Source of the DNA: Sorghum bicolor
Taxonomy: Eukaryota; Streptophyta; Magnoliopsida; Poales; Poaceae
Direction: 5' to 3'
DNA length: 64,000 bases
Assembly: GCF_000003195.3 (NCBI RefSeq)
Contig: NC_012872.2
Span: 6,758,001-6,822,000, forward strand
Shown: piece after piece, positions 1 through 12,129 of the stretch
Layout: the number at the start of each line of letters is the position of its first letter
Numbering within the stretch: position 1 is the first letter of the stretch
Translations under genes and position numbers: made by a program
Notes under the pieces: model-generated
Database searches by the model: none
What the model was told of the DNA's origin: nothing
What the model saw: only the letters and a program-made list of their open reading frames with translations

Positions 1-39
1 TAGAGAGAGGTCGAGGTCCAACCGCCGCCGCCGCCAAGA

Positions 40-495
40 ATGTGCCTCCCGATCGACTGCTGGATCTGCATGCCCCGCGCCGTCGACGACGACCCCGCCC
101 CGGCGAGGAGGACGACACAGCACGCGCAGCGCAACCACTACAACGGCAACGGCAACGGCTACACCGCGCACAGCAGCATGGCGGCTGCCGAGGCGGACCG
201 CAAAACGTCCAACGACGTCAGGAGAGGCCCCGCTCATGCCACCGGCGCGCAGGAGAAGGCGGCGGCGTACCCGTACGCCGGAGCCGACGAGACGACGTTG
301 AAGCACCTGCCCGCCGCTGCATGGAACGGCAGGGTTGCTGCTGCCGATGGCCATGGAGCGGCACGCGGTGGCGGCGCGCCGCGCAACTACTACTCCTACG
401 AACGTGCACAGCCGCCTGCCCATGGAGAGGACGCCGCGGCGGATTACCACTACATGGCCGCCGCCGCCGCTACTGCCGATCACGAAAGGTATTAG
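40..495 (+). CDS. Unrecognised 151-residue ORF, possibly a small grass-specific protein or a last exon
   Basis: The frame opens at ATG 40 and closes at TAG 493-495, with an in-frame TAG at 1-3 just upstream, so it is either a short complete gene or a last exon whose acceptor lies off the window. I recognise no domain. The N-terminus is Cys/Pro-rich (MCLPIDCWICMP); the rest is rich in Ala, His, Asp and Tyr with short Ala runs and a Tyr/His-rich C-terminus. The other two frames give Arg-rich translations typical of GC-rich shadow frames, which favours this one. Downstream sequence looks like a 3' UTR (T-rich, AT-rich near 820). It could also be noncoding. Confidence 0.4.
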   Translation: MCLPIDCWICMPRAVDDDPAPARRTTQHAQRNHYNGNGNGYTAHSSMAAAEADRKTSNDVRRGPAHATGAQEKAAAYPYAGADETTLKHLPAAAWNGRVAAADGHGAARGGGAPRNYYSYERAQPPAHGEDAAADYHYMAAAAATADHERY

Positions 496-2512
496 TGTCA
501 TCATCCATCAATCCATGGATGACATGCAGGAGTTGGGCAACAATTAGCTAGCTATCATAACAAGCAGAGGAGTGTTTTTAGCTTTGTTACTCTTCTTTTT
601 TTGTCAGTCGTTCAGAGGCACTTGGAGGGGAGTAGAGAGTGGATGATGCAGAGTTGATCACGGCCTCCATGTTGCTGCCTTTCCGTTGAAGTGATGAACA
701 AGGTCGAGGCAGGGGACTTTAGTTAGCAGCAGAGGTTGTCTCTCCAGTTTGCTTGTGTAGTTGTCTGGCCTGGTGGCCTTGGTCTCCCTTTCTTCCTGTA
801 CTGTCAGTCTGTCGCATATAATTATATAAGTGGGTCTTGTTTCTGTTACTTCTCAAAGTTTACTTGAAAGATCTTTCAAAAAAATAACTTAGAAAGCACC
901 GTGAATTCTAGGCTCAAAGTAGGTGCATCCCAAAGCTCTTGAGCCTGCCTGTAAAATCTTTCACAAGTTAAGCTAAGAGGACTGTGCATTTTGGCATATC
1001 GATCGACTGTGCTCATTGTGATGCAGTGAACGAAGTATCTGCCTGAACTGAAACAGCATATTCACAAGACATACGTGATGGGTGGCTGTTGGCTGCCTTT
1101 TAGACAGCTTGTAAACAAGACGCCCATTCATTATTTCATATGGCAAATGTCTCTCAACTCAAGTAGTGATTAGTGAAGCACAAACACTACGCTAGGTTGT
1201 TCACAGAGAATGCATAGCAAGGCTGCTTGAGCAGCCAAAGGTATGAATGCAAATTCCATGGGCTCCAGGAGGATGCAGCAGAGCCAAGTACAGCTGAGCT
1301 CCAGAAACCCACTCGCTGTGTAACACAAAACTTGGTGATTTCAAAAAAAAAAAATGGATGCGCTCTCTTTTCCCTTTGCTATTTTCAGTCTCTTTTTTGC
1401 CTTGTGGACAACCACAAATATATCCAAGGTGCATAAACGATTTTCGCCGCATATTTGCCCGATGCATATACTCATGATGGCCCACTCATAAATTCTGAAA
1501 GCTGGCCGTCTTTTCAAGTTATTCGTCAGTTAACTTCTTAGACATGGTCATCTTTTTTTTTTTTTAAAGTCATGCGGCAGTTATGCTTATGCTCCATGTT
1601 TAGCCACTATGGTAGATTAATCTCACCTTGCACATACTCATGAGCTTGGACAAAAACAGTGAATATAAAAGCCTCGCTTTGCAGCACGCTTTTGTTTTTG
1701 CGGCAACGTGAATTGAGGAAGGCTTGTATATATAGGAATCCTTTAACTGCTGTAAATATCAAGCATGGTTAATGAATAACAATAATGCATTGTGGCTAAA
1801 CACATCGAACGGAAAGTCCATGTGATTCCGCCGGAAAGGCAAAGACTTCATAGACTAACACGATATGCCAAAATGCAAAGCAATTTTTATGCGTGGGGAA
1901 ACTGTATTAAAAATCCGTAGAATCCTTTTCGACAAGTAACATACTAAGATATTGCAGACCGCAGCTGCTGCTATCACCGTTGTAAAGTACAGGATTCAGT
2001 GGTGGTGCTTTTGCCTCTACCTTAACAACTAAAAGATCTCGATCCGTGTTGATCTGTTCAACCCAACTCTGAATAAGACCAGGAATCCATTTGGTCATCC
2101 AAATAGGGAGACAAAACAAATGTATCTGCCCTTATAATCTACGAACAGAATAGGTAGGCCTTAGAACCCATTCGACGGTGCAAGCTGGACCAGAATGTTT
2201 AGGAGATGTGCTTGTCATTTTCAATTCTACTTTCTGCTGCTCTTTCATAATAACAGGAATAAGTTCCTAATCAGTACCTCCACTAGCAACTCTTACAACT
2301 AATTTGGCCACAGGTAGGCCTGGAACATCTAGGTTAGGCCTTACTAGCTTCTGATTTCACACAAGATGAAGCGGGGGTAACACTGGGTAAGAAGAAACTA
2401 TATATCTCTAATTCTATCTTGTAACACATGTCGAGTACATGCATAGAAGGTTAGGTTGCACTTACTGTACAATGTACATTGCTGCTACTTCAGTAAAAGT
2501 GCAGGAGGCATG
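496..2512. other. 3' flank of the left-edge ORF and intergenic DNA
   Basis: The first ~400 bases look like the 3' UTR of the left-edge ORF. The last ~100-200 bases should be the 3' UTR of the minus-strand phosphatase. Between them the sequence is AT-rich with homopolymer runs (A12 near 1345, T-run near 1553). A TATAAAAG occurs near 1666 but has no convincing gene beside it. Short open frames around 1201-1485 and 1907-2119 have no recognisable domain. Confidence 0.5.
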
Positions 2513-4371
2513 TTACACGCTTCCAGATTCCAAATCGTTTCTTGATGTCCTGTTATGCTGCTGCTCAGACATGGCAATGTGATGACCACCAGTGGACTGT
2601 TGGTTTTGTGCGTTGTTTGAATTTGCCGCTTCAACTTCAAGTTCTTCCAGCATGTGGAAGTATGCATACGGTCTCCAGCCTGAAGACGAAAAAGAAAAGA
2701 CTGTCATATCCAAAAAGGAAAGTTAAATTATATAAACAAAATTAACAATGTAAAATGCTCAAGACTGGGGATCACTGATAGCAGGGCAAACCCTTAAAGC
2801 AGTACTATTGAAAGGAATTTTCTTAGTGAGAAAGACCGGACAACCTTGATCATGGTATGGAGGAGGAAAGAAATGCAAGTAACACAGCACTGCCATGATA
2901 AATCCTGTACAACATCAATTCAGATTGGTTACTGCTTACTAATGGCATCGAAGCTTTTAATCCAGAAGAAAAAGAAGAGTTTAGGCACACACCAATAAGG
3001 CCGCCAACAAACACATCCTCCCAGTGGTGTCGATAATCATCTACTCTTGAAACCCCGACAAGTGATGCAAGAAGAAGCGGAAGGATCACTATGCAAAGTT
3101 TGGCCACATGACCTTGGCGATCAAAGGCCTTAATTTTGCCTGACAAGTACAGTGACAAAAATCCAAGACCAGCAAAAGACCCTGGGAATGTAGATACTGT
3201 CAGACACTGACCGGTCAGGGGTAAAAAAAACATAGCTGTATTAGTTGTTACAACGTTCTGAGTTTTCTATCCTTGTGATAATCACTTGGTATCAACTTGA
3301 GATAAGAAGAAATTATACGAATAATAACAAAGACAAAGTATAAGGATACAAACTTTCTGGGTCAAGGTCCAGGAATACATCGCTACAAATGCAATAAAAT
3401 ATTTAGATCCATGCCACGACTGCTAATGAACGCAGCATTTGTTGACAATATAGTACCGGTATTTTATACCACAATTATTAGCTCTACACTTGGACGAACA
3501 AGCTTATCCATCTCAATGCTAGAGTCTATGAGCACTTATTAGTGCAAACTTACACGAAGTGTGGCCACTAGGAAAGCTCTTGCGCCCATCCTTCAAGAAG
3601 CTTTTCTCACCATGGCAAATCACATCACCAGTCACCTGATCGTATAACTGCACCAAATATACCATAGAAGCACTCTCCTGTGTTAATCTTAAACTATGAA
3701 AAGCATCTCTAGGGAAGAACTATCTACACACAAATGTACACATGGAAGTATACCTGATTTCCATCAGGAAAGCATCGCCAAAAGAAGTCCGGCCTCGGTC
3801 TCCCTACTGCAGTCTTTATCACGTCAGTAAAAACTGCAGTTATCAGCACAGCGAAAAGGACACCTGGAGAGGATTTATGTGCGAACGAATCACTCAGCAA
3901 CGTGTCAATCAGCAACTCGGCGCACTGAATAATTAAAGGAACAGAAGATAACTGGGGCATTTCAAATAACCTAGTGCCGCGTTATGCAGATCATAAACGT
4001 CTCTCCTGGCAACATATATTGATATGAAGACGATCCAGGGACAGAGTATAGAGATCATCTAGCAAAAAGGTTGAATGCACCACATCAGTGCTGAACGAAG
4101 GAAGTTGGAGAATGCATCAGACAACAGAATTGGAAGCAAATGTTCAGAAACATACAGGGACAGCCCACGCTGGTACCGTGCTTGGTTTCACCGGGTACCT
4201 AATATCAGTCATCATATCCTTTCCGACGAATCGACTGAAGGGGGGAGCGAAATGCAGGGCAACCACTAGCGCAGCCAGAAGAATCAGAACAACCCAGTCG
4301 TGCGTGTGCTTTCTGGCCAGTCTCACTCCGTGGGTCTGAATCGTGTGGGAGCCCAACTGTGCCTCCCGCAT
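2513..4371 (-). CDS. LPP: Lipid phosphate phosphatase (PAP2 family), 303 residues
   Basis: Plant LPPs dephosphorylate phosphatidic acid and related lipid phosphates in membranes, giving diacylglycerol. Exons in transcription order are 4371-4156, 4058-3971, 3863-3754, 3635-3554, 3181-2993, 2904-2845 and 2679-2513. They total 912 bases, join in frame, and all have GT-AG introns. All three phosphatase motifs are present: KTAVGRPRP (K118 to P126), PSGH (160-163) and [12 protein letters not shown] (210-221). Membrane segments include residues 26-41, 73-87 and 103-116, with more after PSGH. The start [10 protein letters not shown] resembles LPP3-type plant proteins. The C-terminus is Asn/Gln/His-rich. 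A TCATCAG/gtgaat donor at 4905/4904 and a gacag acceptor just before the ATG suggest a 5' UTR intron. The length is normal for the family. The family call is firm; substrate preference is unknown. Confidence 0.94.
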
Positions 4372-4372
4372 C

Positions 4373-4835
4373 CTGTCTTTTTTGCAATAATTGAACAGAA
4401 CCAGTATGAAGATTCTCAATATACTGAAGACAGTATTGAGGACATATAAATGAGTTTCATCAGATTAATAATTTCGAATTTGAAATAAACTGGCATAATG
4501 CAGCACAAAGTAGATTCATCTGAATGGGTTGCTAAGAGTAGTCTGCTTCGATCGTGCCTCCAAAACTGAGTGGCTAGGTTTGTTTCAGTTGTGTTCTTCG
4601 AGAGAAGTTGTATGTAGAGGACGCGGGACAAAATGCAAAGAGAAAACCGCTAGTCCGCAACTACCCCCACCGCCGTATGACGAAAATCCACACCCAATTC
4701 CCACCGCCGCAAGCACCAAACCATCACAAGAAGCGAAATCGCAGCGCGACCATTATCAGATACAGAAGAACTACACTTCAACCGGCACTTTCCTAAGTAA
4801 AGCCGCAAACCAACAAAACCTTGTGGAAGAAAAAC

Positions 4836-4892
<57 letters not shown>

Positions 4893-4904
4893 AAACAGAT
4901 TCAC
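4373..4904 (-). other. Probable 5' UTR intron of the LPP gene
   Basis: On the minus strand, CATCAG/gtgaat at 4905/4904 is a good donor and gacag at 4373 a good acceptor one base before the ATG. The preceding GC-rich block (about 4905-5060) would then be the noncoding first exon. The intron contains the GA/CT microsatellite. This is inference from splice-site fit; no transcript evidence is available. Confidence 0.55.
4841..4889. repeat. (GA)n microsatellite, about 24 units
   Basis: Perfect GA dinucleotide run (CT on the transcribed strand of LPP), inside the inferred 5' UTR intron. It is likely length-polymorphic and could contribute GAGA-type sites to the promoter-proximal region. Confidence 0.95.
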
Positions 4905-7426
4905 CTGATGATGGAGGTGACCACCCTGCTTTGGATGCCCTGGGAGAGGAGAAGAGACGAGACGAGAGCAGAGGATGAGGGCGGTAAAGATCGCGGCCAC
5001 TTTACCCGCTTTCGCGGCGAACGGGGAACACCAGACGGGGGCGGGGAACGCGAGAAAGAGAAACCTCGGAACCCTAAAAAAAATTCGAGAATTTTCAGTT
5101 GAGTTCAAAAATCTAGCCTCGCTGTTGCGGCGGGGGGGCTGTGTGGAGACTGGAGCTCCGTGCCGGCGTCGGAGATGGACGCGTTGCGCAACGGGTGTCT
5201 TCGCTGCTCGACGCCTGGGGCTTGGCAGTGGCAGCCACGTAGAATAGAAAGGATGAACCGAAGCCCATGCTGCACGTTTGGAACAAAGCCCAAATTAAAG
5301 AACCGGATTCTCGCTGGGCCCAAAGTGCTAGGGCACTCCGCGGGCCGAAAGTGCTAGAGGACCCCACGGCCCGATTGTGGGTACTAGTCCATAACAATGT
5401 AGCCCACTTGGCCTACCAACGGCCTCCCTGTGCATCACTCGGGTTTTTTTTTTCTGATGCAGAGAGAGAGAGGAGGGGGGGACGTTTGGCTCTCTGACGA
5501 AAAACGAAAACGTGCTTGACTTGGGGAAGAAAAGATTTAAAAACATAAAGAACTGCAATAGTGTAAATCAAACACTTCTATTTTTCTTGCTGCACAGGCA
5601 CGACCAACGAGTGGAAAGAGACAAAGAGTGCACAGGCACGGCAGAGCTCGCTGGTCCACATTGCCACGTACGCTCTGACGTGCTCGCTGGCCCCAACGCA
5701 CGTGGGAAACAGTACGACACGTCCTGGCCGTCCCCGAACAGTGCTGCGCGTACGTGCTGACGTGGCTCGGAATCCGCGACACCCACGAACAGGAGCACGG
5801 CACTACTGCAATAGTAGTAGTAGCTTGCTCTCACAACACATTGCATTGATACGGGGGATTACAAACGACATGCTCGGCGCCAGCACGGCTAATTGCGCAT
5901 TTGCATGATAGAGGGGGAGAGAGAGAGAAGGGAGATTCGAGTTGCCTGGTGACAGGTGGGGCCGCGGGGGATATGCCGCCTGGTAGGATCCACCTCAGCG
6001 TTGTCGCGCCGTTGCATCTTTTGCTTGCGCAAGAGTGAGCGAGCCACACGTCAAATCCGGATTTGCTTTACCCACCTCATCATTTTTACCACCGGCGAAT
6101 CCGGATTATCTCTGTCCTTAACAAGCTCGCCTGCCGGTTACTTTGATTGATAATTTGATTTGACCCCTAGCAGACACCGTGATAATAACTTTACATGTAG
6201 CTACTAGGAGAAGCAAACTGACAGCACGAGAATTTGTTTTCAAAGATGACTAGTGCTTTCTTGTCCCTCCAGCAAATCCAAAGCTACAAACTGTAGCATG
6301 TCACTTTCAGCGCCATATATAGTAGATTACTATTAGAACCCATGCTATATAACTATTTGTGCTTCTCTAAATTAAGTGATCTACAGCCAAATTAAAATTC
6401 AGAGGTTTGTGCTGCAATGATGGGAGGAAACAGGAGTTGCTGCGTGCACACTTACCTCCACTAGTGCTCCATCTCCATCCTGTGCAACCACAGTGGGGAG
6501 CCGTTGGTGGGGAAGAACATATATACGTGCCCTATACATCTGGCTTTCGTCGCATCTGGACAATTAAGAAACTAATCCGGTCAATTTTAATGCCAATGAC
6601 ATGTAGCACTATGTGAATGAAGAATAAACAAGAGCGAGAGAAAAGTCAACGGCTATAACATGCGTGCGTCCTGGCCTAATGCCTCTACGCACGAGTCTTA
6701 TCGTCTCGCCTCGAAAGAATCTCGGTGCAACGACAGCTCTTGTGGCAGTTTCAGATGACAGGTTAACAGCTCTGCTCGTCCGGTATTATGTATTTTCCCC
6801 CGTCACGGCGTCACATATTGCTCAGGAACGTTCACGAAAAATATGCTATATATATGTACTGTTTGTTGGCTATTATTATGAATAAACAAAGTCTCGACCA
6901 GGGACCACCTTCCCTCGCCGACGACGCGGAAAGCATAGAACATGATGATAACGGACGCTTGGCTGAAAAATCATGATAAAAAATATTATTTGTTGATTTG
7001 TTATAAGAGAAAAATATTATTGAATGACTGATAAATAAGTAATCAGACTTTTATACTCGCCAAATAATTCACATCCCACTTGCCAATTATGGTTTTTTAG
7101 AACGCCAAATAAGGTTTTGATACACCAAACTGTGAGGTGAAACGGTTATTGGTCTACGCTCTATCTATTTTTGTAAAAATTAGGTAATCTTTACCTTAAG
7201 ACAAAAGAAATAGAGAAAAATGTTGCATTTTAAGAAGGCCATCAACCCATCATATTCACACAATATTGCAGATTTAGCACTCTCCACCCTTATGGATGTT
7301 GAACTTTTGAACCCAAAATAGAGAAAAATCTTGCATTTTTAAAAGACCATCATGTTCATGCAATGTTGCAGACTTACCACCAGGCCTGCCCTGAGGAGGG
7401 GTGAGAGGGGCGAGCATGCCAGGTAT

Positions 7427-7557
7427 CCAAAGGGCCCCTCCCTAGGGAATTATAATGTAGTATTAGACGATCTAATAGGAAAGTAGCATGCTAGGCATAA
7501 AAAGGACCCCTCCCTAGGGAATTATAATGTAGTATTAGGCAATCTAATAGGAAAGTA
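7427..7557. repeat. Direct duplication, about 55-60 bp x2, in a locally repetitive 7.2-7.9 kb stretch
   Basis: The block containing cccctccctagggaattata recurs 70 bases later with few changes (about 7433-7484 and 7503-7557). Flanking pieces are also repeated: a block containing ccacccttatggatgttgaa near 7280 recurs near 7905, and a gagaaaaat-ttgcatttt block occurs near 7215 and near 7321. This looks like a decayed transposon or local duplication. Confidence 0.75.
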
Positions 7558-8667
7558 GTAGCGCGGTAAGCATGTAAACCATGCAAAAGCCAGTGATTGG
7601 TTGGTCTCCTCTGATCATGCTTCCTCATGCAAATGCATATTGGCACATGCATGATCTCTCCAATTCTCCCTTATCCCACCAAGGACGCCTAGAGGCATCT
7701 TGAAACTAATCATGCTGGTGTACCAATTTGATCACACCCTTGTATACTTTCCAATAATCCGATCATATCCTTGTATTTTCCTATTTCAATTAAATTTATG
7801 TGTTTATCTACTTTATATATTATCACTATATTAAGGGGCCTCTGATTTCAATTTTGTTCCAAGTCTTTCAAATCTTAGGGCTTGCTCTCCTTACCACTCT
7901 CCACCCTTATCGATGTTGAACTTTTGCTATTTACACTAACCGAGCTGCTCTGTAAATACTCTGGAGCTGAACTTCCCACAAATAAACCAAAAGCTACTAT
8001 TTTGTTTTATCACCTTCTCAATTGCTTTTAAACATATGGGTTTATTTTTTTAGTCGAAAATATAGGTTGTCTTTTTTTTTGTTTCTCTCTCTTTTCTTGC
8101 TCTCAAACCATCAAACAAAGGCTCAGTAAACTAACGTGTACTTTTTTTTGTTCGGGTATGGTGTGTGGGGTGGGGGGAGGGCGTCAAGTTTTCTCACCTC
8201 TCTTTACTTTCATACCTTTTTTTGTTTTTAAGTATTGCCAGAAAGAGTAGGGTTAAAAACAAGAGTGAAAAATTAAAGGCGATTAGATAGAAAATTCTTA
8301 GATATAGTTAACCGGTCTAAGAGATGAGATTAATTTTGGTGAAAAAATTTTAGGGTCCATTTGGAGAGTTTTGCCCATGAGTCTCCTCCATTGGAGTCAG
8401 AGCATCCGTTGCGAAGGCACAAATATTCTCCTTACATTTGGCGGCAAAAGCACTTCTCGTGGGTGCTACATTTAGTGCGTCTTTACTGCCTTTGGTGCCA
8501 AAACCCATGAAGAAGTTTGTGCGAGAGCCAGCGGCAAAGTGGGGGGAGGAGGGCATGCCTCCCTCCTAACATATGACAATATATTTTTATTAGTATAATA
8601 ATCTTTTAGTTTTTTATATTTAGTGGAAGAATATAACAATTTATTGTGATGTATATTTGCTAATATC

Positions 8668-8935
8668 TTCTACTCCCTTCGTCCAATAAAAAATGTCATT
8701 CTCACTTTGTGAGAAAAGTCATACATAAATAGTATTATTAAATAGATCATTGAATATATTCTCCTCATAAACTTATTTAAGAAAATATAAATATTTATAA
8801 TACATCAGTATCATTAGATAGGTCATTAGATATATTCTTATAATAAACTTATCTAAAGATATAAATATTAGTAATATTTTTTATAAACATAGTCAAAACC
8901 AACACGAATTCTATTGCGACACTTTTTACGGAAAA
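8668..8935. mobile_element. Degenerate Stowaway-like MITE
   Basis: It starts with a CTCCCTTCGTCC-type end (tactcccttcgtccaataaa), characteristic of Stowaway/Mariner-type grass MITEs. The interior is very AT-rich and the far end (cgacactttttacgg) matches only loosely, so one terminus is decayed. The class assignment rests on the terminal motif alone. Confidence 0.5.
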
Positions 8936-10014
8936 TCACATAAAACACAACTAGATAAAAATCATCCCTACAAATACCTCTGAAAACTATGCTTGCAGAT
9001 CTCGAGGAGATTTATGAAGTCACCATAGCGCCTTGCTTCAATGGGCATATCATCTACCAATAAAAGAACAGAGCCTTAAATTCTAGAATACATATAAGAA
9101 AATACGAGTAACTATGTCAAGTCGAAGAATTAATCGAGAAGATTACCATGAAGAACCTAATGAGTTGAGCCGCGTTTAGTTTCTATAAGTTAGTTTTTTT
9201 CTGGTTAATCCCTCCAATGTATAATTCCTGGCTAGCTAGTAGGCCCGGCTCTTGGATGCCCCAGAAAGGTTTACATTACAAATGGGGCCCTCTGTTCGGA
9301 TACGTACACTGGCTCGGCCGTGGCGTGCCATAGTACTGCCTGGAATGGAAGATAATCTTTCTAGATACGGGGGACACGCATGCTTCCTCAGCGTCTCGTC
9401 TCGCTGTCGCTTTGCTCCAAAGGATTCGCCGCCGCCGCCGGAGGCGCACGGAGATGGAACGACGGCGGCACCCATAATCTGCTTGCACTGCTCCCACAGC
9501 GACTGATCCAATTGGTCCATCTCCCGATTGATACAGTAGGCCGCTAGCAGCACGATGGTCGATGGATCATGGATGGGTCGCCCCCATCAACCCGATTGGG
9601 CCACGGCCACGCATATATACAGTACCGGATAAAGGGCCGGGCCCCACGCTGTTGTTGTGTTGGCAACAATGGCAGACTAATGAAACCGTGAAAACTGACG
9701 AAGACTGTGTTCAGGCAAAACCTGAATGAAAAGGGTGGTTTTCAGCCGAGAAAAAGAGAGGCGGGGGGCATGGGAGAGAACCGGAGGAGAAGCAGGTGGG
9801 AGGTCGTCGTCCAGGTCCAGGTACGCCTCGCCTCCCTATCATGATGCTCTAGGATGAAGACCAACCACCGCCGCTATCTCCCAAATCCCCCAATTATCGG
9901 TCGATGCTCCTCCATCCAGCAGCGACTTTTGACCGCGCCACTCGCGACGGTCGTGGCCTCGTGGCCGGCCCTTCCGTTTGGTTTGGTAGCGAGCGCTCGA
10001 CCGGGCTGCATTTA

Positions 10015-10247
10015 GGCCTTGTTTTAGCTCGCAAAAGTTTTGGTTTTTTTTACTGTAGTAATTTTGTTTTTATTTGATAAACATTGTTTAATTACGGAGT
10101 AACTAGGTTCAAAAGATTCATCTCACAAATTATAGGTAAACTGTGCAATTAGTTTTTATTTGCGTTTATATTTAATGCTCCATGTATGCGACCAAAAATT
10201 TGATGTGACGTAGAATCTTGAAAATTTTTCGCGAACTAAACAAGACC
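10015..10247 (-). mobile_element. Tourist-like MITE, main family (233 bp)
   Basis: Terminal repeats GGCCTTGTTTTAGC / actaaacaagacc are flanked by a TTA duplication (10012-10014 and 10248-10250). The interior is in the reverse orientation relative to copies such as 45931-46172 (starts with the ...tactgtagta... side). The 3-bp duplication and ends fit the PIF/Harbinger (Tourist) superfamily. Confidence 0.88.
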
Positions 10248-10250
10248 TTA

Positions 10251-11069
10251 GATTCTGCAACGAAGTACTAGTAGTGAGTGCTACGTACAGAAACCTCTGA
10301 CTAATTGCCCTCTCGATTTTGCACAGCTTTTTTCTTTTTGTTTGCAGTCAGTCGCTGAGAACGATCTCCATCTCCGTCGACAAATAAAAAAGGTCGTCCA
10401 ACAATTCCATCGAACGTGTTGTAATAATAAAGTCGCCTATTGACAAGTACTACTACTTCTCAAAAAAAAAAAAAGAGTCGTCGCCTATTGCCGCGGCCTT
10501 TCTTTCGTAATAAATCAAATAATAGTGCGGTATTAGCCAGAAATTTTGTCCCAGACACGGAGTGTTCCACCCACCACGCGTGTGGCATGCAAGTCCCCGG
10601 TTTCCCACTGTCCAGTTGCCTAAGTGGAATACTCGGCCATACTTACGCTGATAGCCAAGTTATGGATATGGATAGCTACTGACGCTGCTATCGCGTCTGG
10701 TGGTAAATGCATTCCGCTGTGGAGATATTTCTTGGGGTTGTCTAGGATATTACGGGCATTTGTATTCGTTCGACAGTTTCCATTTGCAGACCGAGATGAG
10801 ATGTGGAACTATGCAGCACGTCATGTATTTGAACTGCTCGGACATTTGCGAATGGCCTTCATAGTTCATATACATTTGCTTGCGGATATACATATACCAA
10901 ATGTTTTCGTTTTCGATCTAGTAATTTAATAATCTGCAGACGGATATATTTTCTCTCCATGCTCACGCTCACATAAGTACGTATCCAAGACATCACCCTT
11001 GTTCTGTTGCGAGGTTGTCTTCCGTGTAGTATGCCTTTCCGCTTTTACCCGTAAATCATGTACGAGTGA
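10251..11069. other. Intergenic, nothing recognised
   Basis: Mixed-composition DNA with short A-runs (near 10461) between two MITEs. No ORF with a recognisable domain and no clear promoter. Confidence 0.5.
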
Positions 11070-11300
11070 GGCCTTGTTTAGTTTACAAAAATTTTCAAGA
11101 TTCTCTGTCACATCGAATCTTTGGTCGCATGCATGGTGCATTAAATATAGACGAAAATAAAAACTAACTACACAGTTTAGCTATAATTAGTGAGATGAAT
11201 CTTTTGAGCCTAGTTACTCCATGATTGGACAATGTTTGTCAAATAAAAACGAAATACTACAGTACCCAAAAACAAAAAAATTTGTGAACTAAACAAGAAC
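11070..11300 (+). mobile_element. Tourist-like MITE, main family (231 bp)
   Basis: Begins GGCCTTGTTTAGTTT, carries the family core (cacatcgaatctttggtcgc), and ends gaactaaacaagaac. It is flanked by TGA on both sides (11067-11069, 11301-11303), a variant of the usual TAA/TTA target. Confidence 0.9.
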
Positions 11301-12129
11301 TGAGTTGCCTGGGCATTCTTGCACGCGGCCGGGGACATTCAACCGAGCTGTTGCATCAGCAATGCCCATTTGCCCTGCTGGTACGGATGTTCTTGCATGC
11401 TCCAAAGGTCACGGCCAAATTAAGCATGAACAGGTAGCCATCGTCATCAGATTCTTAATTAACTCCCATACTCTCCTTTTGCCTCTATCTATATAAGTAG
11501 ATTGCTCTTGGGGCGGCACAACAGTATTAGGTCACGCAAACATCGGACTGTCCTTATTCGTTAACCACGTAACAAAGTCACAGACGCAGTGCTTTCCTAA
11601 GAGCAACATCTGGAATTCTGCTTCCAAACGCAAAATGTGCGACATGATCCTTCGTCTTAGATCATGAACGTCGTCGTCTCAGCCTGCACAACTGCGATGT
11701 AGCGAGAAGTAGCCGCACCTGCAAGACTGAAACAAAAAAGGTGCAGACAACAGACAGCCAAAGATTTCCGACGGGTATATAGATCTCAACCTTATACTGT
11801 TTAGTTTCGTCCCGTTCCGGTTCCGTTCAACCACCGGTATCAACCACTCTTGTGATTTCTCTTTCTACAAGTCTGTATCGACATTGAAACGAGCCGGCAT
11901 GGGACGAACTGGACATGATTATAGATCGGACGTGCGTGGCAATACAATTACCCCGTGACGCTGTCACCTCGATAGCACTGTACTAGCTGATTAGATGGCT
12001 GATCTCTATGGACGAACAGGGGAAAAACAGTAGTGTGTGCGTGTGGTTCTGGAATACTCCACACACACTAATAGATGGCTAGTAGGAGGAGATCTAACTC
12101 GTCGTCCTAAATAAATAAAAAAAATACTT

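Larger units (their letters stand above)
5061..10014. other. Intergenic DNA upstream of LPP, no supported gene
   Basis: The LPP promoter should lie at the left edge, with no clear TATA box. The remainder is AT-rich with several moderately GC-rich patches (5100-6050 and 9240-9960). The ORFs there are short and have no recognisable domains. The 7200-7930 stretch is internally duplicated and 8668-8935 looks like a decayed Stowaway-type MITE; both are listed separately. Confidence 0.5.

Noticed and set aside
9160..9175. gttgagccgcg resembling part of miR171
   Set aside because: Only ~10 bases agree, with no hairpin that I could support.
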